This document shows positions 24,891 to 33,521 of a stretch of 64,000 nt of DNA, piece by piece. Source of the stretch: Bacillota bacterium (lineage in GTDB: Bacteria > Bacillota > Clostridia > Oscillospirales > Acutalibacteraceae). The notes below the pieces were generated by a model. It had not been told where the DNA came from. It worked only from the letters and a program-made list of their open reading frames with translations, and did no database searches. Location: positions 62,001 to 126,000 of the forward strand of contig JAEZGM010000019.1 in the NCBI GenBank assembly GCA_023416955.1, in the 5' to 3' direction. A program made the position numbers and the translations under genes. The number at the start of each line of letters is the position of its first letter. The first letter of the stretch is position 1.

Positions 24891-26028
24891 ACGCATTTTC
24901 CGAGTTTTTCTGCTCAAGGCTGTCCTGCTGTTTATCCGTCCTAGGACTGCCTGATTTTTTCAGCCGGGTTCGTATTTCCGCTCCGATCAGAGTAATAATC
25001 GGGAAAATGACCTCGAATGGCAGCGCATATATTAAAAAATACGGAAGTGCTTGAAACAGTTCCTGTGCCGTGTGTGACATATTCAGGGAAAGCGTGATAA
25101 AAATAAGGGCGCAGGGAACCACGGCGTCGCGTGTCTTTATATGGAAGACCTTTGTGATGCCGAGCGAAGTGGTATAAAGACATACGCTCAGTTTTGTAAA
25201 GCCGGAAAGCAATATGGTCATTCCAATCAGAATTTCAAATCTGGAAAAGAATTCCCCGATGGAAATAATGCTTACGGCGCTGAAAGAGGTGAAAAAGAAA
25301 ATTTGAGAACCTTCTCCGCCTAAGAGCATTACATTTCGTAGTGCCACGATCAAAAACATGGCTATCGTGACGCCCAGTGCCTTTATAAAGATTCTGGCGG
25401 GATTTACGTTTTGCTGTACCGAAGAGAAGAAAGAAAGGCAGAGGATAATCTCGGCTAAGGGCAGCAAAAAAAGGGAGAGCGATGTGCTGAGAATGCCCTT
25501 AAAGTCGGTATTCATAATTGGAAGAAGATGTGAAATCTCCATATCCTTCATGCCTACAATAAAGGTGAAAATCACAAAAACAACGAAAAATTTCCAGGTA
25601 AATTTCGCGACCCGGCCAATGTTTTCCGCTCCGTTGCGTACTGAAAATATGACGACAAGGAGGATCATGACGGAACAGGCGGATTGGGGTGTTTCCGGCA
25701 AACTGACCAGACGGATAAAGATTGAGAAGTCACGAAGAAGGACAGAGCCGAGATACACCGTAAAGAGAATATATAAAACAGAAATGATGTTACCGAAGAC
25801 CTTGCCGAATACCGCTGAGTGAATGTCGTAAAGATCCATACCGGGGTACAGTTTAATCAGCCGCACATAAAGCGCAATCATGGGCAGTATCATGATGGTT
25901 GCAATTAGGATCGAGATCCAGAAATCCTGTTTTGCCTGCTCGCTCGACCCAAGAACCAGAACACTGCCCAGCCAGAACATCATTAATATGCTCTGCATTT
26001 GTTTTCCGCTAATGCTTTGATTCGTCAC
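24889..26028 (-). CDS. Spore germinant receptor GerB-family subunit
   Basis: This 379-residue membrane protein has about ten helices and belongs to the GerAB/APC-like family. It forms the germinant-binding, channel-like subunit of the receptor in the spore inner membrane. The start is GTG (complement of 26026-26028) behind GAGGGTG. It is the last gene of the operon gerA, gerC, small subunit, gerB, an order common in Clostridia. The C-terminal tail is charged. The germinant cannot be told from sequence. Confidence 0.88.
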   Translation of the reverse strand: MTNQSISGKQMQSILMMFWLGSVLVLGSSEQAKQDFWISILIATIMILPMIALYVRLIKLYPGMDLYDIHSAVFGKVFGNIISVLYILFTVYLGSVLLRDFSIFIRLVSLPETPQSACSVMILLVVIFSVRNGAENIGRVAKFTWKFFVVFVIFTFIVGMKDMEISHLLPIMNTDFKGILSTSLSLFLLPLAEIILCLSFFSSVQQNVNPARIFIKALGVTIAMFLIVALRNVMLLGGEGSQIFFFTSFSAVSIISIGEFFSRFEILIGMTILLSGFTKLSVCLYTTSLGITKVFHIKTRDAVVPCALIFITLSLNMSHTAQELFQALPYFLIYALPFEVIFPIITLIGAEIRTRLKKSGSPRTDKQQDSLEQKNSENA

Positions 26029-26039
26029 TGTCTACACCC

Positions 26040-26258
26040 TCATACAATGTGAAATATATTTCCAATAACGGAGTCAATCGTCTTACTGATATCCGGAAGT
26101 TTTACGTCGGTTGCCATCAAAGCGCTCAGAATCATGGTGATTGCATAAATAGGGATAGAAAAGCAAATTGATTTTTTATCTTTTCTGCGGAGCAGAGGGA
26201 TCAAATCGTAGAAAATCAATACGGCGTACAAAACACCAAGAGTTAAATACAGATCCAT
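26040..26258 (-). CDS. Small two-helix membrane protein in the ger operon
   Basis: This 72-residue protein has two hydrophobic helices (about residues 4-22 and 32-50) joined by a basic loop RRKDKK. It lies three bases after gerC and 11 before gerB, with GAGGTG as RBS. It resembles the small D subunits that accompany some germinant receptors and modulate their response. The match is by size, topology and place, since no motif is diagnostic. Confidence 0.7.
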   Translation of the reverse strand: MDLYLTLGVLYAVLIFYDLIPLLRRKDKKSICFSIPIYAITMILSALMATDVKLPDISKTIDSVIGNIFHIV

Positions 26259-26261
26259 TTG

Positions 26262-27401
26262 TTAAGACACCTCAATTTTATCCTTGGTTGTGGCCGTGCT
26301 TTCAATGGTGACGTTTGCGTTAATCGTTGGTTTCAGGTTTTTAAACTCTTTGTCCCAGGTTTTTGAATGCTGATTCCAATAGGAGGGGTCGTTCTGAAAA
26401 AGTGTCAGTCCGAATCCAAAAACGTCGCTGTCGTATTCGGTTTGAGTGGTTTCTATTACCTTTGCGATACCTGATTCCAGGTATTTCGCTGCGCTGGACT
26501 CGGCTTTTTTAAGTCCTTCTGTATTAACATAGCTGTTTCTTGTTTCATCTTCTGTCAAGGCAACTCGGACTTCTATATCGACTTTCATAGAAGCTTTACT
26601 ATTTTCAATAGACGGTGTAATTTTGGTTTTGCTGCTTTTTATTTCCAGCGTAATCGTTTGGCCGTCGTTCAGCGGACTGAACGTAAGCTGTCCACCTTTC
26701 ACTTTGTTTTTCACAAATAACAGCATTTTTGTTTCTTCCGGTTTCAGAAAACCGATAAATTTGTCCTTTTTGAAAATCGCCGCTCCGCCAAGCTTGCAAA
26801 CCATTTCGTTCTGCATTTGAATCCCGGTGATGGATGGAAGAATCAGCGAAATAGCGGGATTTGCAAGCTTGTCCACCGTCTGGTAAAGTTTAGTGTCGGG
26901 AGTTTCGGACAGTGTGTCTCTATTCTCGCTAATGGAACGCCATATTTCTATGGATTTCATGTCACCCGATACACTTTTGTGGTGGAGGATTTCACCTGCG
27001 GTTTTCGTCTGCGCAATGACCGGTATAATGGTAATGCGCGGTTCCGGATCTCTCAAAGCCCAGTCCAGAAGAGGGGCGATTCCCTCGGAAGCCAGGTCCT
27101 GGCTGATAATAATCAGCTTGCAGTCGGCGAAATACAACACCCTTTCACTGATTGAGGTAGCATTTTGAATGGCGTCAAAAATGCTGTTTCCGTCCGTTTC
27201 CATCAGTTTAGATTTAATTGCTGACGATGAAGTGTCCAGGTATTCAATTGTCAGGTGATATCTGTAGCCGTTCGTTCCTCTATCCACCGCTACTCCGGCG
27301 ACCATTGCCATTTGGTCAAGTTCATGATAATTCCAGCAGCCGGTCATTGTGACCATAGAAATGATCAGTAAAAAAACAGTGATAATTTTGCCCGGTTTCA
27401 T
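26262..27401 (-). CDS. Spore germinant receptor GerC-family lipoprotein
   Basis: This 379-residue lipoprotein has a signal peptide ending TMTGC22WN, the usual GerAC lipobox and following tryptophan. The soluble three-domain GerC body follows, ending near QNDPSYW and KTWDKEF. It is anchored on the outer face of the spore inner membrane. The start is ATG 27401 behind AAAGGTGG; it overlaps the gerA stop (ATGA). A start 25 residues upstream would place a charged segment before the signal peptide and is rejected. Confidence 0.9.
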   Translation of the reverse strand: MKPGKIITVFLLIISMVTMTGCWNYHELDQMAMVAGVAVDRGTNGYRYHLTIEYLDTSSSAIKSKLMETDGNSIFDAIQNATSISERVLYFADCKLIIISQDLASEGIAPLLDWALRDPEPRITIIPVIAQTKTAGEILHHKSVSGDMKSIEIWRSISENRDTLSETPDTKLYQTVDKLANPAISLILPSITGIQMQNEMVCKLGGAAIFKKDKFIGFLKPEETKMLLFVKNKVKGGQLTFSPLNDGQTITLEIKSSKTKITPSIENSKASMKVDIEVRVALTEDETRNSYVNTEGLKKAESSAAKYLESGIAKVIETTQTEYDSDVFGFGLTLFQNDPSYWNQHSKTWDKEFKNLKPTINANVTIESTATTKDKIEVS

Positions 27402-28894
27402 TTTGAACCACCTTTTGTAACATTGCGTACACGATTGCGAGAGAAGCCTCTCGGGCGCGTAATCATGTTTCCCCATGGGGTACGGATAGAAATATCTTTG
27501 ACGTCCTGCGGGGTGTCGGAAAAGACACTGTTCATGATCGGCATTCCAAACGAGGTCATGCTGAACAGATAAGAGAGCAGCGCGAGCAGCCCGAACATCA
27601 GGCCGTAAAGTCCCATAACCGAGGCAAGTGCCAGAAAAGTGAAGCGCAGCGGAACGGTTACACCCTTTGCGTGGGGGATCATAAGTCCGGCGATTCCCGT
27701 AACGGAGACTACAATGATCATGGGCGCGCTGACAAGCTTTGCCTGAACAGCGGCCTGTCCGATGACAAGTGCGCCAACGATGCTGAGCGCGGTCCCCATC
27801 GTACCTGGCATGCGGGACCCGGATTCCCGAAGCATTTCAAATACAATCAGCATTAAAAAGGCCTCGACCACAGTGGGGAATGGGACGCCCTGCCGCGCAA
27901 TGGAAATGCTGATAATCAGCGTAGTAGGCAGTATTTCCTGGTGAAAATTAACGACCGCAATATAAATAGCGGGAACGCAGGTGGAGAAAATAAAGGAGAT
28001 CATTCGCAGGATACGGTTGACAGAACCAAAAGCATAATTGGTATAATAGTCCTCGTCGTTTTGAAAATATTCTATAAATAAATACGGCATAGTAAGGACG
28101 ACCGGAGTTCCGTCGACGAAGAGTGCGACCCGCCCTTCAAGAATTTGCGCGGCCACGACATCGACGCGTTCGGTACTGCCGATTGTTTCGATTATGGATT
28201 GAGGGTGGTCCTTGATCAATTCGCTGATGTAATTCGCATCCATTACCCCATCAATATCAACTTTTTTCAGCCTCTGCTTCAGCTCGTCGAGAACCTTGAC
28301 GTTGACAATTCCCTCGACATAGCAAATGCATGTCTGCGTTTTGGATTCCCTGCCAAAGGTCAGGTATTCCATTTTTAGGTTCGGTGTGCGCAGCTTACGC
28401 CGAATCATGGAAAGATTAATTAAGAGCGCTTCCGTAAAACCTTCGCGCGGCCCTTTCAAAACCTTTTCGTTTTCGGGCTCTTGAATGGAACGCAGACTCC
28501 AACCCTTTGTATTTAAAATAAGCGCCTGGGCGTGACCGTCCGCTAACAAAACAGTGTCACCATAAATAATAGCCTGAATAATTTTATCCATCTCGGTGAC
28601 CTTGTCCACTGTGTCTGACAATGTAATTTGGGTTGCGATGATTTCCATCAGATCCGGCTCTTTTTGTGAAGGCTGGTATTCCAACAGCGGGCGTATCACA
28701 TCCTCGTTCAGCAGTTTGTTGTTTACCATGCCATCGCTGAAGAACATACAGTATTTAATGATCGGTTCAGACCGCGTTTGCAGCCTCCTCGCCATCAGCG
28801 TGGAGTCATTTTTAAATATAGATTTAATGAGTGCAATGTTGTCTGTTAAACTGGTTGTCAGTTCCTGTGAGTCGTTTGTACCGGAAGCGTTCAA
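27398..28894 (-). CDS. Spore germinant receptor GerA-family subunit
   Basis: This 498-residue protein has a soluble N-terminal domain (1-about 240) and a membrane part with four or five helices. GerA signatures are VLLADGHAQALILNTKGW (about residue 115), the EPENEKVLKGPREGF segment, the VDGTPVVLTMPYLF segment, and MRESGSRMPGTMG. It is the first gene of the minus-strand operon. A sigma-G promoter is expected upstream, but I could not place one with confidence. Confidence 0.93.
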   Translation of the reverse strand: MNASGTNDSQELTTSLTDNIALIKSIFKNDSTLMARRLQTRSEPIIKYCMFFSDGMVNNKLLNEDVIRPLLEYQPSQKEPDLMEIIATQITLSDTVDKVTEMDKIIQAIIYGDTVLLADGHAQALILNTKGWSLRSIQEPENEKVLKGPREGFTEALLINLSMIRRKLRTPNLKMEYLTFGRESKTQTCICYVEGIVNVKVLDELKQRLKKVDIDGVMDANYISELIKDHPQSIIETIGSTERVDVVAAQILEGRVALFVDGTPVVLTMPYLFIEYFQNDEDYYTNYAFGSVNRILRMISFIFSTCVPAIYIAVVNFHQEILPTTLIISISIARQGVPFPTVVEAFLMLIVFEMLRESGSRMPGTMGTALSIVGALVIGQAAVQAKLVSAPMIIVVSVTGIAGLMIPHAKGVTVPLRFTFLALASVMGLYGLMFGLLALLSYLFSMTSFGMPIMNSVFSDTPQDVKDISIRTPWGNMITRPRGFSRNRVRNVTKGGSK

Positions 28895-29247
28895 CGGATC
28901 ACCTTCCTGTTAGATTTCATATATGTTTCTATGTAATATTTGCCATAATGCTAAAATTATGCATAAGGTAATTTGGGCCTTGTCTGTAAATATAGTCAAT
29001 TTATTTGAAAACAGAACCCAATCTTCAAGCGTAAAATCCATAGATCAAAGATTTTGCGCTTGTTTCTTGGATTTTTTCTTGAGTTAACTGACTGTATAAG
29101 TTTGTAAATTTTAAAAGTAAGCTCTGATTTGAAATTCTGCCTCTGAACGACTGGTAATTATTCAGGAAACATGAAGGTGCTGTTGTGTGCGGTTTTGTTT
29201 CTACGAGAAAACAAGATATGGGTCTGATGACCCACAAGCATTTTTCC
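28895..29247. other. AT-rich gap between the ger operon and spoIIID
   Basis: No gene is supported. It holds an imperfect 13-bp hairpin (CAAGCGTAAAATC, 29037-29049, with GATTTTGCGCTTG) and a small GGGTC/GACCC hairpin near 29220-29233. Near 28977, CCTTGTCTGTAAA resembles one MITE end but has no partner. Regulatory signals for ger should lie in 28895-29000. Confidence 0.4.
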
Positions 29248-29296
29248 ATAAATATGGGGTTGCAAAATGAATTTCATCTTGCAACCCCATATTTAT
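29248..29296. terminator. Long hairpin at the spoIIID stop
   Basis: ATAAATATGGGGTTGCAA (29248-29265) is perfectly complementary to 29279-29296, an 18-bp stem overlapping the spoIIID stop. A T run follows on the plus strand (ACTTTTTT). It should stop or stabilise the minus-strand spoIIID transcript. Confidence 0.75.
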
Positions 29297-29541
29297 ACTT
29301 TTTTATATTTCATTCTCGTTGCCATGCCGCCCCGTATGTGGCGCTGTGCTTTGTTGACTTCCAAAACCTGCTTAACTTGTTTGTACAGCTGAGGATCAAC
29401 ATATTTTAGACGCTGTGCAACATCTTTATGTACGGTACTTTTGCTTACACCGAATTTTTTTGCCGCGCCGCGAACAGTAGTCTTGTTCTCAATTATGTAC
29501 TCGCCGAGCTCGACGGCGCGCTCCTCAACAATACCTTTCAC
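29293..29541 (-). CDS. spoIIID: Stage III sporulation transcription factor SpoIIID
   Basis: SpoIIID is a mother-cell DNA-binding protein that switches sigma-E genes on or off and prepares sigma-K expression. The 82-residue product shows the full family pattern: VEERAVELGEYIIENKTTVR, the HTH GAAKKFGVSKSTVHKDV, and the basic C-terminal helix RHIRGGMATRMKYKKV. The start is GTG (complement of 29539-29541), eight bases after GGAGGG. A 46-residue upstream extension has no homology. A truncated second copy of the gene start lies at 47011-47139. Confidence 0.95.
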   Translation of the reverse strand: MKGIVEERAVELGEYIIENKTTVRGAAKKFGVSKSTVHKDVAQRLKYVDPQLYKQVKQVLEVNKAQRHIRGGMATRMKYKKV

Positions 29542-29619
29542 AGTTTCACCCTCCAAACGAATCCAGTTGATAAATTTGTATGCGTGGAGGGAGGAAAATA
29601 GTACAGGAGGTGAGAAATG
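29427..29619. repeat. 193-bp direct repeat, copy A (spoIIID 5' region)
   Basis: This segment holds the first part of spoIIID, its RBS and its likely promoter. It recurs in the same orientation at 47025-47217 with no gap and about ten mismatches by eye. The two copies bracket the AT-rich glycan locus. Confidence 0.93.
29574..29582 (-). promoter_or_regulatory. Possible sigma-E -10 element of spoIIID
   Basis: Read on the minus strand, GCATACAAAT matches the sigma-E -10 pattern CATACAnT. It lies about 35 bases before the GTG start. The -35 is unclear (TACTATTT is a candidate). spoIIID is a known sigma-E gene. Confidence 0.5.
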
Positions 29620-29710
29620 TGCGGTGCGTTGCAGTTTGCTGGTGGAAAGACACTGTTTTGGGCCGATAAAAGGCCTCAACTAGATGTTAGCCAATTGCTT
29701 GGTGCTGATT

Positions 29711-29857
29711 TTAGTTGATAATTTTCCGGATCTGCTTTAGCATTTCTGAATTTCCGCGTTTGCTTTTACCGTAATAAAGAAACGAATGCTGAGGATATCC
29801 GTTTTCAAGCTGAAGCGTGGCGCTTTTGATTTCTTCCGCTATCTGTTCCGTGTTCAT
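29711..29857 (-). CDS. 48-residue hypothetical peptide upstream of spoIIID
   Basis: The minus-strand ATG (complement of 29855-29857) is preceded by GAGGGGG and an extended -10 promoter. The product starts MNTEQIAEEIKSATLQLENG, contains PQHSFLYYGKSKRG, and ends in a basic helix KQIRKIIN. It is soluble, with no signal or cysteine. It is followed by spoIIID after 169 bases in the same direction. Promoter, RBS and plausible composition support a real gene of unknown function. Confidence 0.6.
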   Translation of the reverse strand: MNTEQIAEEIKSATLQLENGYPQHSFLYYGKSKRGNSEMLKQIRKIIN

Positions 29858-29904
29858 GTAAAACGATTCCCCCTCTTCCCTGTATAAACAATTATCTAAA
29901 TGTC

Positions 29905-29913
29905 ATTATACCA
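29905..29913 (-). promoter_or_regulatory. Extended -10 promoter of the 48-aa gene
   Basis: On the minus strand the sequence reads TGG-TATAAT, a perfect extended -10, about 50 bases before the start codon. No strong -35 is needed for this class. The rest of 29914-30101 is AT-rich and shows no gene. Confidence 0.6.
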
Positions 29914-30206
29914 TAAATAGAATTCCTCAGAAATGGCGCCGATTCCTTTCTTTGTGCAATGTTACAAGCAAGAGGGGTAACTTTCCCGCTTCTGACTGCG
30001 TTTTACTTGTACTAAATACAATATACATGTATCATAATTAGAATATAAATTGTGTTACACAATATATTGTATAGAAGGGTGGCTTTTCAGCGTACGAAGA
30101 AATGGGAGTAATTACGCAAGATAGGTTTATAGTAAACATCTTGATGTACCCGTATAACGAGGAGTTCCTATTCGACTCACTGCTGGAATCTGAGTGAATT
30201 GATCTG

Positions 30207-30767
30207 ATGAAATATCTGGCTCAGCGTAGGCTTTACGCTGAATATCTCAGAGATCCACCAGATTACCGCAATCGCTACCAGAGATACCCGGAATATATTA
30301 AGTATGCAGAAGAGGACTTTCCCAAGGTGCTGAAGATGACAGACGAGGAATTCTTGGCATATCCATCTATAGAAAGAACAGAATGGGACGGCTATGAGAT
30401 CGGCGGGTTTTACAAGGGTGATCTCTTGCTGAAAAATGGACATCGTTCCAGCTCCTCTCGAATCGGCCACATCGATTGGAAAGAAATGAAAAAACGCCGT
30501 GAGGCTAACGTGCAGCCTTATAGCCAAGTGAATGAAAAAGAGCGAGCCTGTTATGTAAACGAAGCAGATTATATTGCAGCTGAATCCGGTTACCATACTT
30601 GGGCAGTATTGGACGAGCTCGGCTGGCATAGGCCGCCTGCTCCGGAAGACCACAGATTTGATATCTCGGATGAGGACGCAGCCGTCTGGGAGCACGAATG
30701 GTTCGATCGGTTTATCTTATCTGCCAGAAAGGATATGCTGTTCACTATTGTGGATATTCATAGCTGA
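30207..30767 (+). CDS. Hypothetical protein, possibly 5'-truncated by an in-frame TGA
   Basis: This 186-residue product is rich in Tyr, Arg, Glu and Trp, soluble, and starts MKYLAQRRLYAEYL. No family was recognised. ATG 30207 has no good RBS. The same frame is open upstream from ATG 30102 (MGVITQDRFIVNIL...LLESE) and is cut only by a TGA at 30195-30197. The gene may therefore be a nonsense-mutated longer protein, or two separate frames. It is followed by a terminator and stands at the left edge of the AT-rich island. Confidence 0.5.
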   Translation: MKYLAQRRLYAEYLRDPPDYRNRYQRYPEYIKYAEEDFPKVLKMTDEEFLAYPSIERTEWDGYEIGGFYKGDLLLKNGHRSSSSRIGHIDWKEMKKRREANVQPYSQVNEKERACYVNEADYIAAESGYHTWAVLDELGWHRPPAPEDHRFDISDEDAAVWEHEWFDRFILSARKDMLFTIVDIHS

Positions 30768-30825
30768 AAAATCAGAATATGTCTTAAAACCGGATGGTTA
30801 TGGAACAGCAGATCACAATATGAAG

Positions 30826-30863
30826 AATGTCCCCTGAAGCAGCTTGTTTCAGGGGACATTTTT
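30826..30863 (+). terminator. Intrinsic terminator before the glycan locus
   Basis: AATGTCCCCTGAA (30826-30838) pairs with TTCAGGGGACATT (30848-30860) and is followed by TTT. Confidence 0.88.
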
Positions 30864-30945
30864 GTATCAAAATTTATTACAGGCATAATATTTTTTGCTA
30901 AAAAGAACATCAACATGCGTGATTAGGTATTATTTAGTTATATAC

Positions 30946-30974
30946 TTGCCATTTATATGATATTAAGGTAAAAT
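30946..30974 (+). promoter_or_regulatory. Promoter of the glycan locus
   Basis: TTGCCA (30946-30951) and TAAAAT (30969-30974) are spaced by 17 bases, about 80 bases before rfbA. Confidence 0.65.
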
Positions 30975-31051
30975 AATAAAAATAGAATAATAAAAACAAA
31001 AATTTGCAAAATGGACGTAATTAATCTAAAAAACTGTTAAGGTGGTGGAAT

Positions 31052-31930
31052 ATGAAGGGCATAATTTTAGCGGGTGGAAGCGGTACAAGGCTTTATCCGC
31101 TCACTCTTGTAACATCGAAGCAGCTCTTGCCTGTATATGACAAACCAATGATATATTATCCGCTCTCAACATTAATGCTCGCAGGAATTCGCGACATTCT
31201 TATTATCTCTACAGCGCATGACCTTCCGAACTTTCGAAATTTGTTGGGTGATGGTTCTGCATTTGGCATTCATCTTTCTTACATAGAGCAACCATCTCCA
31301 GACGGCTTGGCGCAAGCATTTATTTTGGGTGAAGATTTCATAGCGGGGGATAGCTGCGCTATGATATTGGGGGATAACATTTTTTACGGAAATGGATTTG
31401 TAAAATATCTCCGCAATGCTGTAAACAGATCAGAGGGCGCTACCGTATTTGGTTACTATGTGGATGACCCTGAAAGGTTTGGAGTTGTAGAATTCAATTC
31501 AAATGGTCAGGCGATTTCTATTGAGGAAAAGCCGACGCATCCCAAATCAAATTACGCAGTCACTGGCCTCTATTTTTATGACCATCACGTCTGTGAATAC
31601 GCAAAAAAAGTGAAGCCCTCTGCACGTGGCGAGTTGGAAATTACCGATTTAAATCGTATATACTTAGAGCAGGGAAACTTGAATGTTATTACGCTGGGGC
31701 GTGGCTTTGCGTGGTTGGACACTGGCACAGTGGAGTCGCTGAATGATGCATCGGAGTTTGTAAAAGTGATTGAAAAACGGGAAGGAATTATAGTTTCTGC
31801 TCTTGAGGAAATTGCGTATCGCAATGAATGGATTTCAAAAGAAGCGCTTTTGGACTCCGCAAGGAGACACGGAAAGTCTATTTATGGTGTACATCTGAAG
31901 CAGGTTGCGGAAGGTAAGATTTTATATTAG
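31052..31930 (+). CDS. rfbA: Glucose-1-phosphate thymidylyltransferase RfbA
   Basis: RfbA makes dTDP-glucose from dTTP and glucose-1-phosphate. The 292 residues begin with the nucleotidyltransferase signature GGSGTRLYPLT, then show LGDNIFYGNG and EEKPTHPKSNYAVTGLYFYD, all typical of RmlA. It is the first gene after the locus promoter, with RBS AAGGTGG. Codon use is more AT-rich than in the core genes. Confidence 0.95.
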   Translation: MKGIILAGGSGTRLYPLTLVTSKQLLPVYDKPMIYYPLSTLMLAGIRDILIISTAHDLPNFRNLLGDGSAFGIHLSYIEQPSPDGLAQAFILGEDFIAGDSCAMILGDNIFYGNGFVKYLRNAVNRSEGATVFGYYVDDPERFGVVEFNSNGQAISIEEKPTHPKSNYAVTGLYFYDHHVCEYAKKVKPSARGELEITDLNRIYLEQGNLNVITLGRGFAWLDTGTVESLNDASEFVKVIEKREGIIVSALEEIAYRNEWISKEALLDSARRHGKSIYGVHLKQVAEGKILY

Positions 31931-31941
31931 GAGAATCTAAA

Positions 31942-32502
31942 ATGGATTTCATTAAAACCGATATTTTGGATGCCTACATATTGGAACCAAAAGTATTTGG
32001 AGACAGTCGTGGTTGGTTTATGGAGAGTTGGTCAAAGAGAACATTGGAGGATGCCGGGCTGTTTTACGATTTCATACAGGATAATCAGTCCTATTCTGCA
32101 AAGAAGGGGATTCTGCGTGGCCTGCATTTTCAAAACGGAAAGGATTCGCAGGCAAAACTTGTTCGCTGCACAAGGGGTGCAGTAATGGATGTCGCGGTTG
32201 ATTTAAGAAAGGGCTCTCCTACTTTTAAAAAGTGGACAAGCGTGGAACTTTCTGCGGAAAACAAACGTCAGTTTTTGATTCCGCGTGGATTTGCCCATGC
32301 TTTTTTAACGCTTACGGATGATGTGGAATTCCAATATAAAGCAGACAATTTTTATGCTCCTGAATCTGACCGTAATATTCGCTGGAATGATCCAGAAATT
32401 GGAGTAGACTGGGGCATCAATAATCCAACTTTGTCCGAAAAAGATCAAAGGGCTCCCCTGCTCTCAGAGAGCAATTTCAACTTTGTGTATGAGGTGAAAT
32501 AA
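31942..32502 (+). CDS. rfbC: dTDP-4-dehydrorhamnose 3,5-epimerase family protein
   Basis: This 186-residue cupin matches RmlC: DSRGWFMESW, the catalytic His-containing GILRGLHFQ, VRCTRGAVMDVAVDLRKGSPTF, and IPRGFAHAFLTL with the partner His/Tyr region. It epimerises dTDP-4-keto-6-deoxyglucose at C3 and C5. The RBS AGGAG lies in the 11-base gap. Length and motifs favour the epimerase over the shorter ketoisomerases of the same fold. Confidence 0.9.
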   Translation: MDFIKTDILDAYILEPKVFGDSRGWFMESWSKRTLEDAGLFYDFIQDNQSYSAKKGILRGLHFQNGKDSQAKLVRCTRGAVMDVAVDLRKGSPTFKKWTSVELSAENKRQFLIPRGFAHAFLTLTDDVEFQYKADNFYAPESDRNIRWNDPEIGVDWGINNPTLSEKDQRAPLLSESNFNFVYEVK

Positions 32503-33521
32503 TGAAACTGCTTGTTACAGGCGGAGCCGGATTTATCGGCGGTAATTTCGTTCATTACATTTTAAATAAATATCCTGAGGACAAGGTTATCTGTTTGGAT
32601 GCCTTAACTTATGCCGGCAATATGGAAACGCTTGCTGACGTAATGGACAACTCAAACTTTACCTTTGTGAAGGGTGACATTTCCAACCGCGATACGGTCT
32701 TTTCCCTGTTTGAAAAAGAGAAACCGGATGTTGTGATTAATTTTGCGGCGGAAAGTCATGTGGATCGTTCTATTGAAGATCCAGGGCTTTTTTTACATAC
32801 AAATATTTTAGGAACTGGTATTCTGATGGATGCTTGCCGTAAATACGGCATCAAACGCTATCATCAGGTCTCTACCGATGAAGTTTACGGTGATCTGCCT
32901 TTGGACAGACCCGATTTGTTTTTTACAGAGGAAACTCCACTGCATACTTCCAGTCCTTATTCCGCTTCAAAGGCTTCGGCTGATTTACTGGTATTGGCTT
33001 ATCATCGCACATTCCATCTCCCGGTAAGTATTTCGCGTTGCTCCAACAATTATGGGCCATATCATTTTCCGGAGAAGCTCATTCCTTTGATGATTGCAAA
33101 CGCGCTGAATGATAAGTCTCTGCCTGTTTATGGCAAGGGCGAAAATGTGCGCGACTGGCTGTATGTGGAAGACCATTGTTCAGCTATTAATCTAATAGTC
33201 CGCAAAGGCCGCGAAGGTGAAGTTTATAATATTGGCGGGCATAATGAGCGAGCAAACATGCAGGTGGTCAAAGCAATTCTAAATGTGCTCGGCAAATCTG
33301 AAAGTTTGATCAGTTTTGTCACTGACCGACCAGGCCACGACCGGCGCTATGCCATTGATCCCACGAAAATTCATGATGAACTTGGATGGGAGCCGACCAC
33401 CCGGTTTGAGGACGGGATTAAGCGTACTGTGAAATGGTATCTGGAAAATCGCTCGTGGTGGGAGCATATCATCAATGGAGAGTATCAGAATTATTATGAA
33501 CGAATGTACAATGCCAGATAA
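32502..33521 (+). CDS. rfbB: dTDP-glucose 4,6-dehydratase RfbB
   Basis: This 339-residue extended short-chain dehydrogenase converts dTDP-glucose to dTDP-4-keto-6-deoxyglucose. The NAD-binding GGAGFIGGNFV is at the N-terminus, STDEVYGDL lies near residue 125, and the catalytic YSASKAS near 155. It overlaps rfbC by one base. No rfbD (dTDP-4-keto-rhamnose reductase) follows, which changes the expected end product. Confidence 0.95.
   Translation: MKLLVTGGAGFIGGNFVHYILNKYPEDKVICLDALTYAGNMETLADVMDNSNFTFVKGDISNRDTVFSLFEKEKPDVVINFAAESHVDRSIEDPGLFLHTNILGTGILMDACRKYGIKRYHQVSTDEVYGDLPLDRPDLFFTEETPLHTSSPYSASKASADLLVLAYHRTFHLPVSISRCSNNYGPYHFPEKLIPLMIANALNDKSLPVYGKGENVRDWLYVEDHCSAINLIVRKGREGEVYNIGGHNERANMQVVKAILNVLGKSESLISFVTDRPGHDRRYAIDPTKIHDELGWEPTTRFEDGIKRTVKWYLENRSWWEHIINGEYQNYYERMYNAR

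Noticed and set aside
28977..29225. Possible third MITE copy
   Set aside because: Only one end-like stretch (CCTTGTCTGTAAA) is present; no inverted partner was found.
24868..29240. TGATGACCCACAAGCA on both sides of the ger operon
   Set aside because: A 16-base match near 24869 and 29226 is close to chance in a window of this size, and both lie in hairpin sequence.
30195..30197. TGA as a selenocysteine codon
   Set aside because: No SECIS-like hairpin follows and there is no sign of a selenoprotein family.
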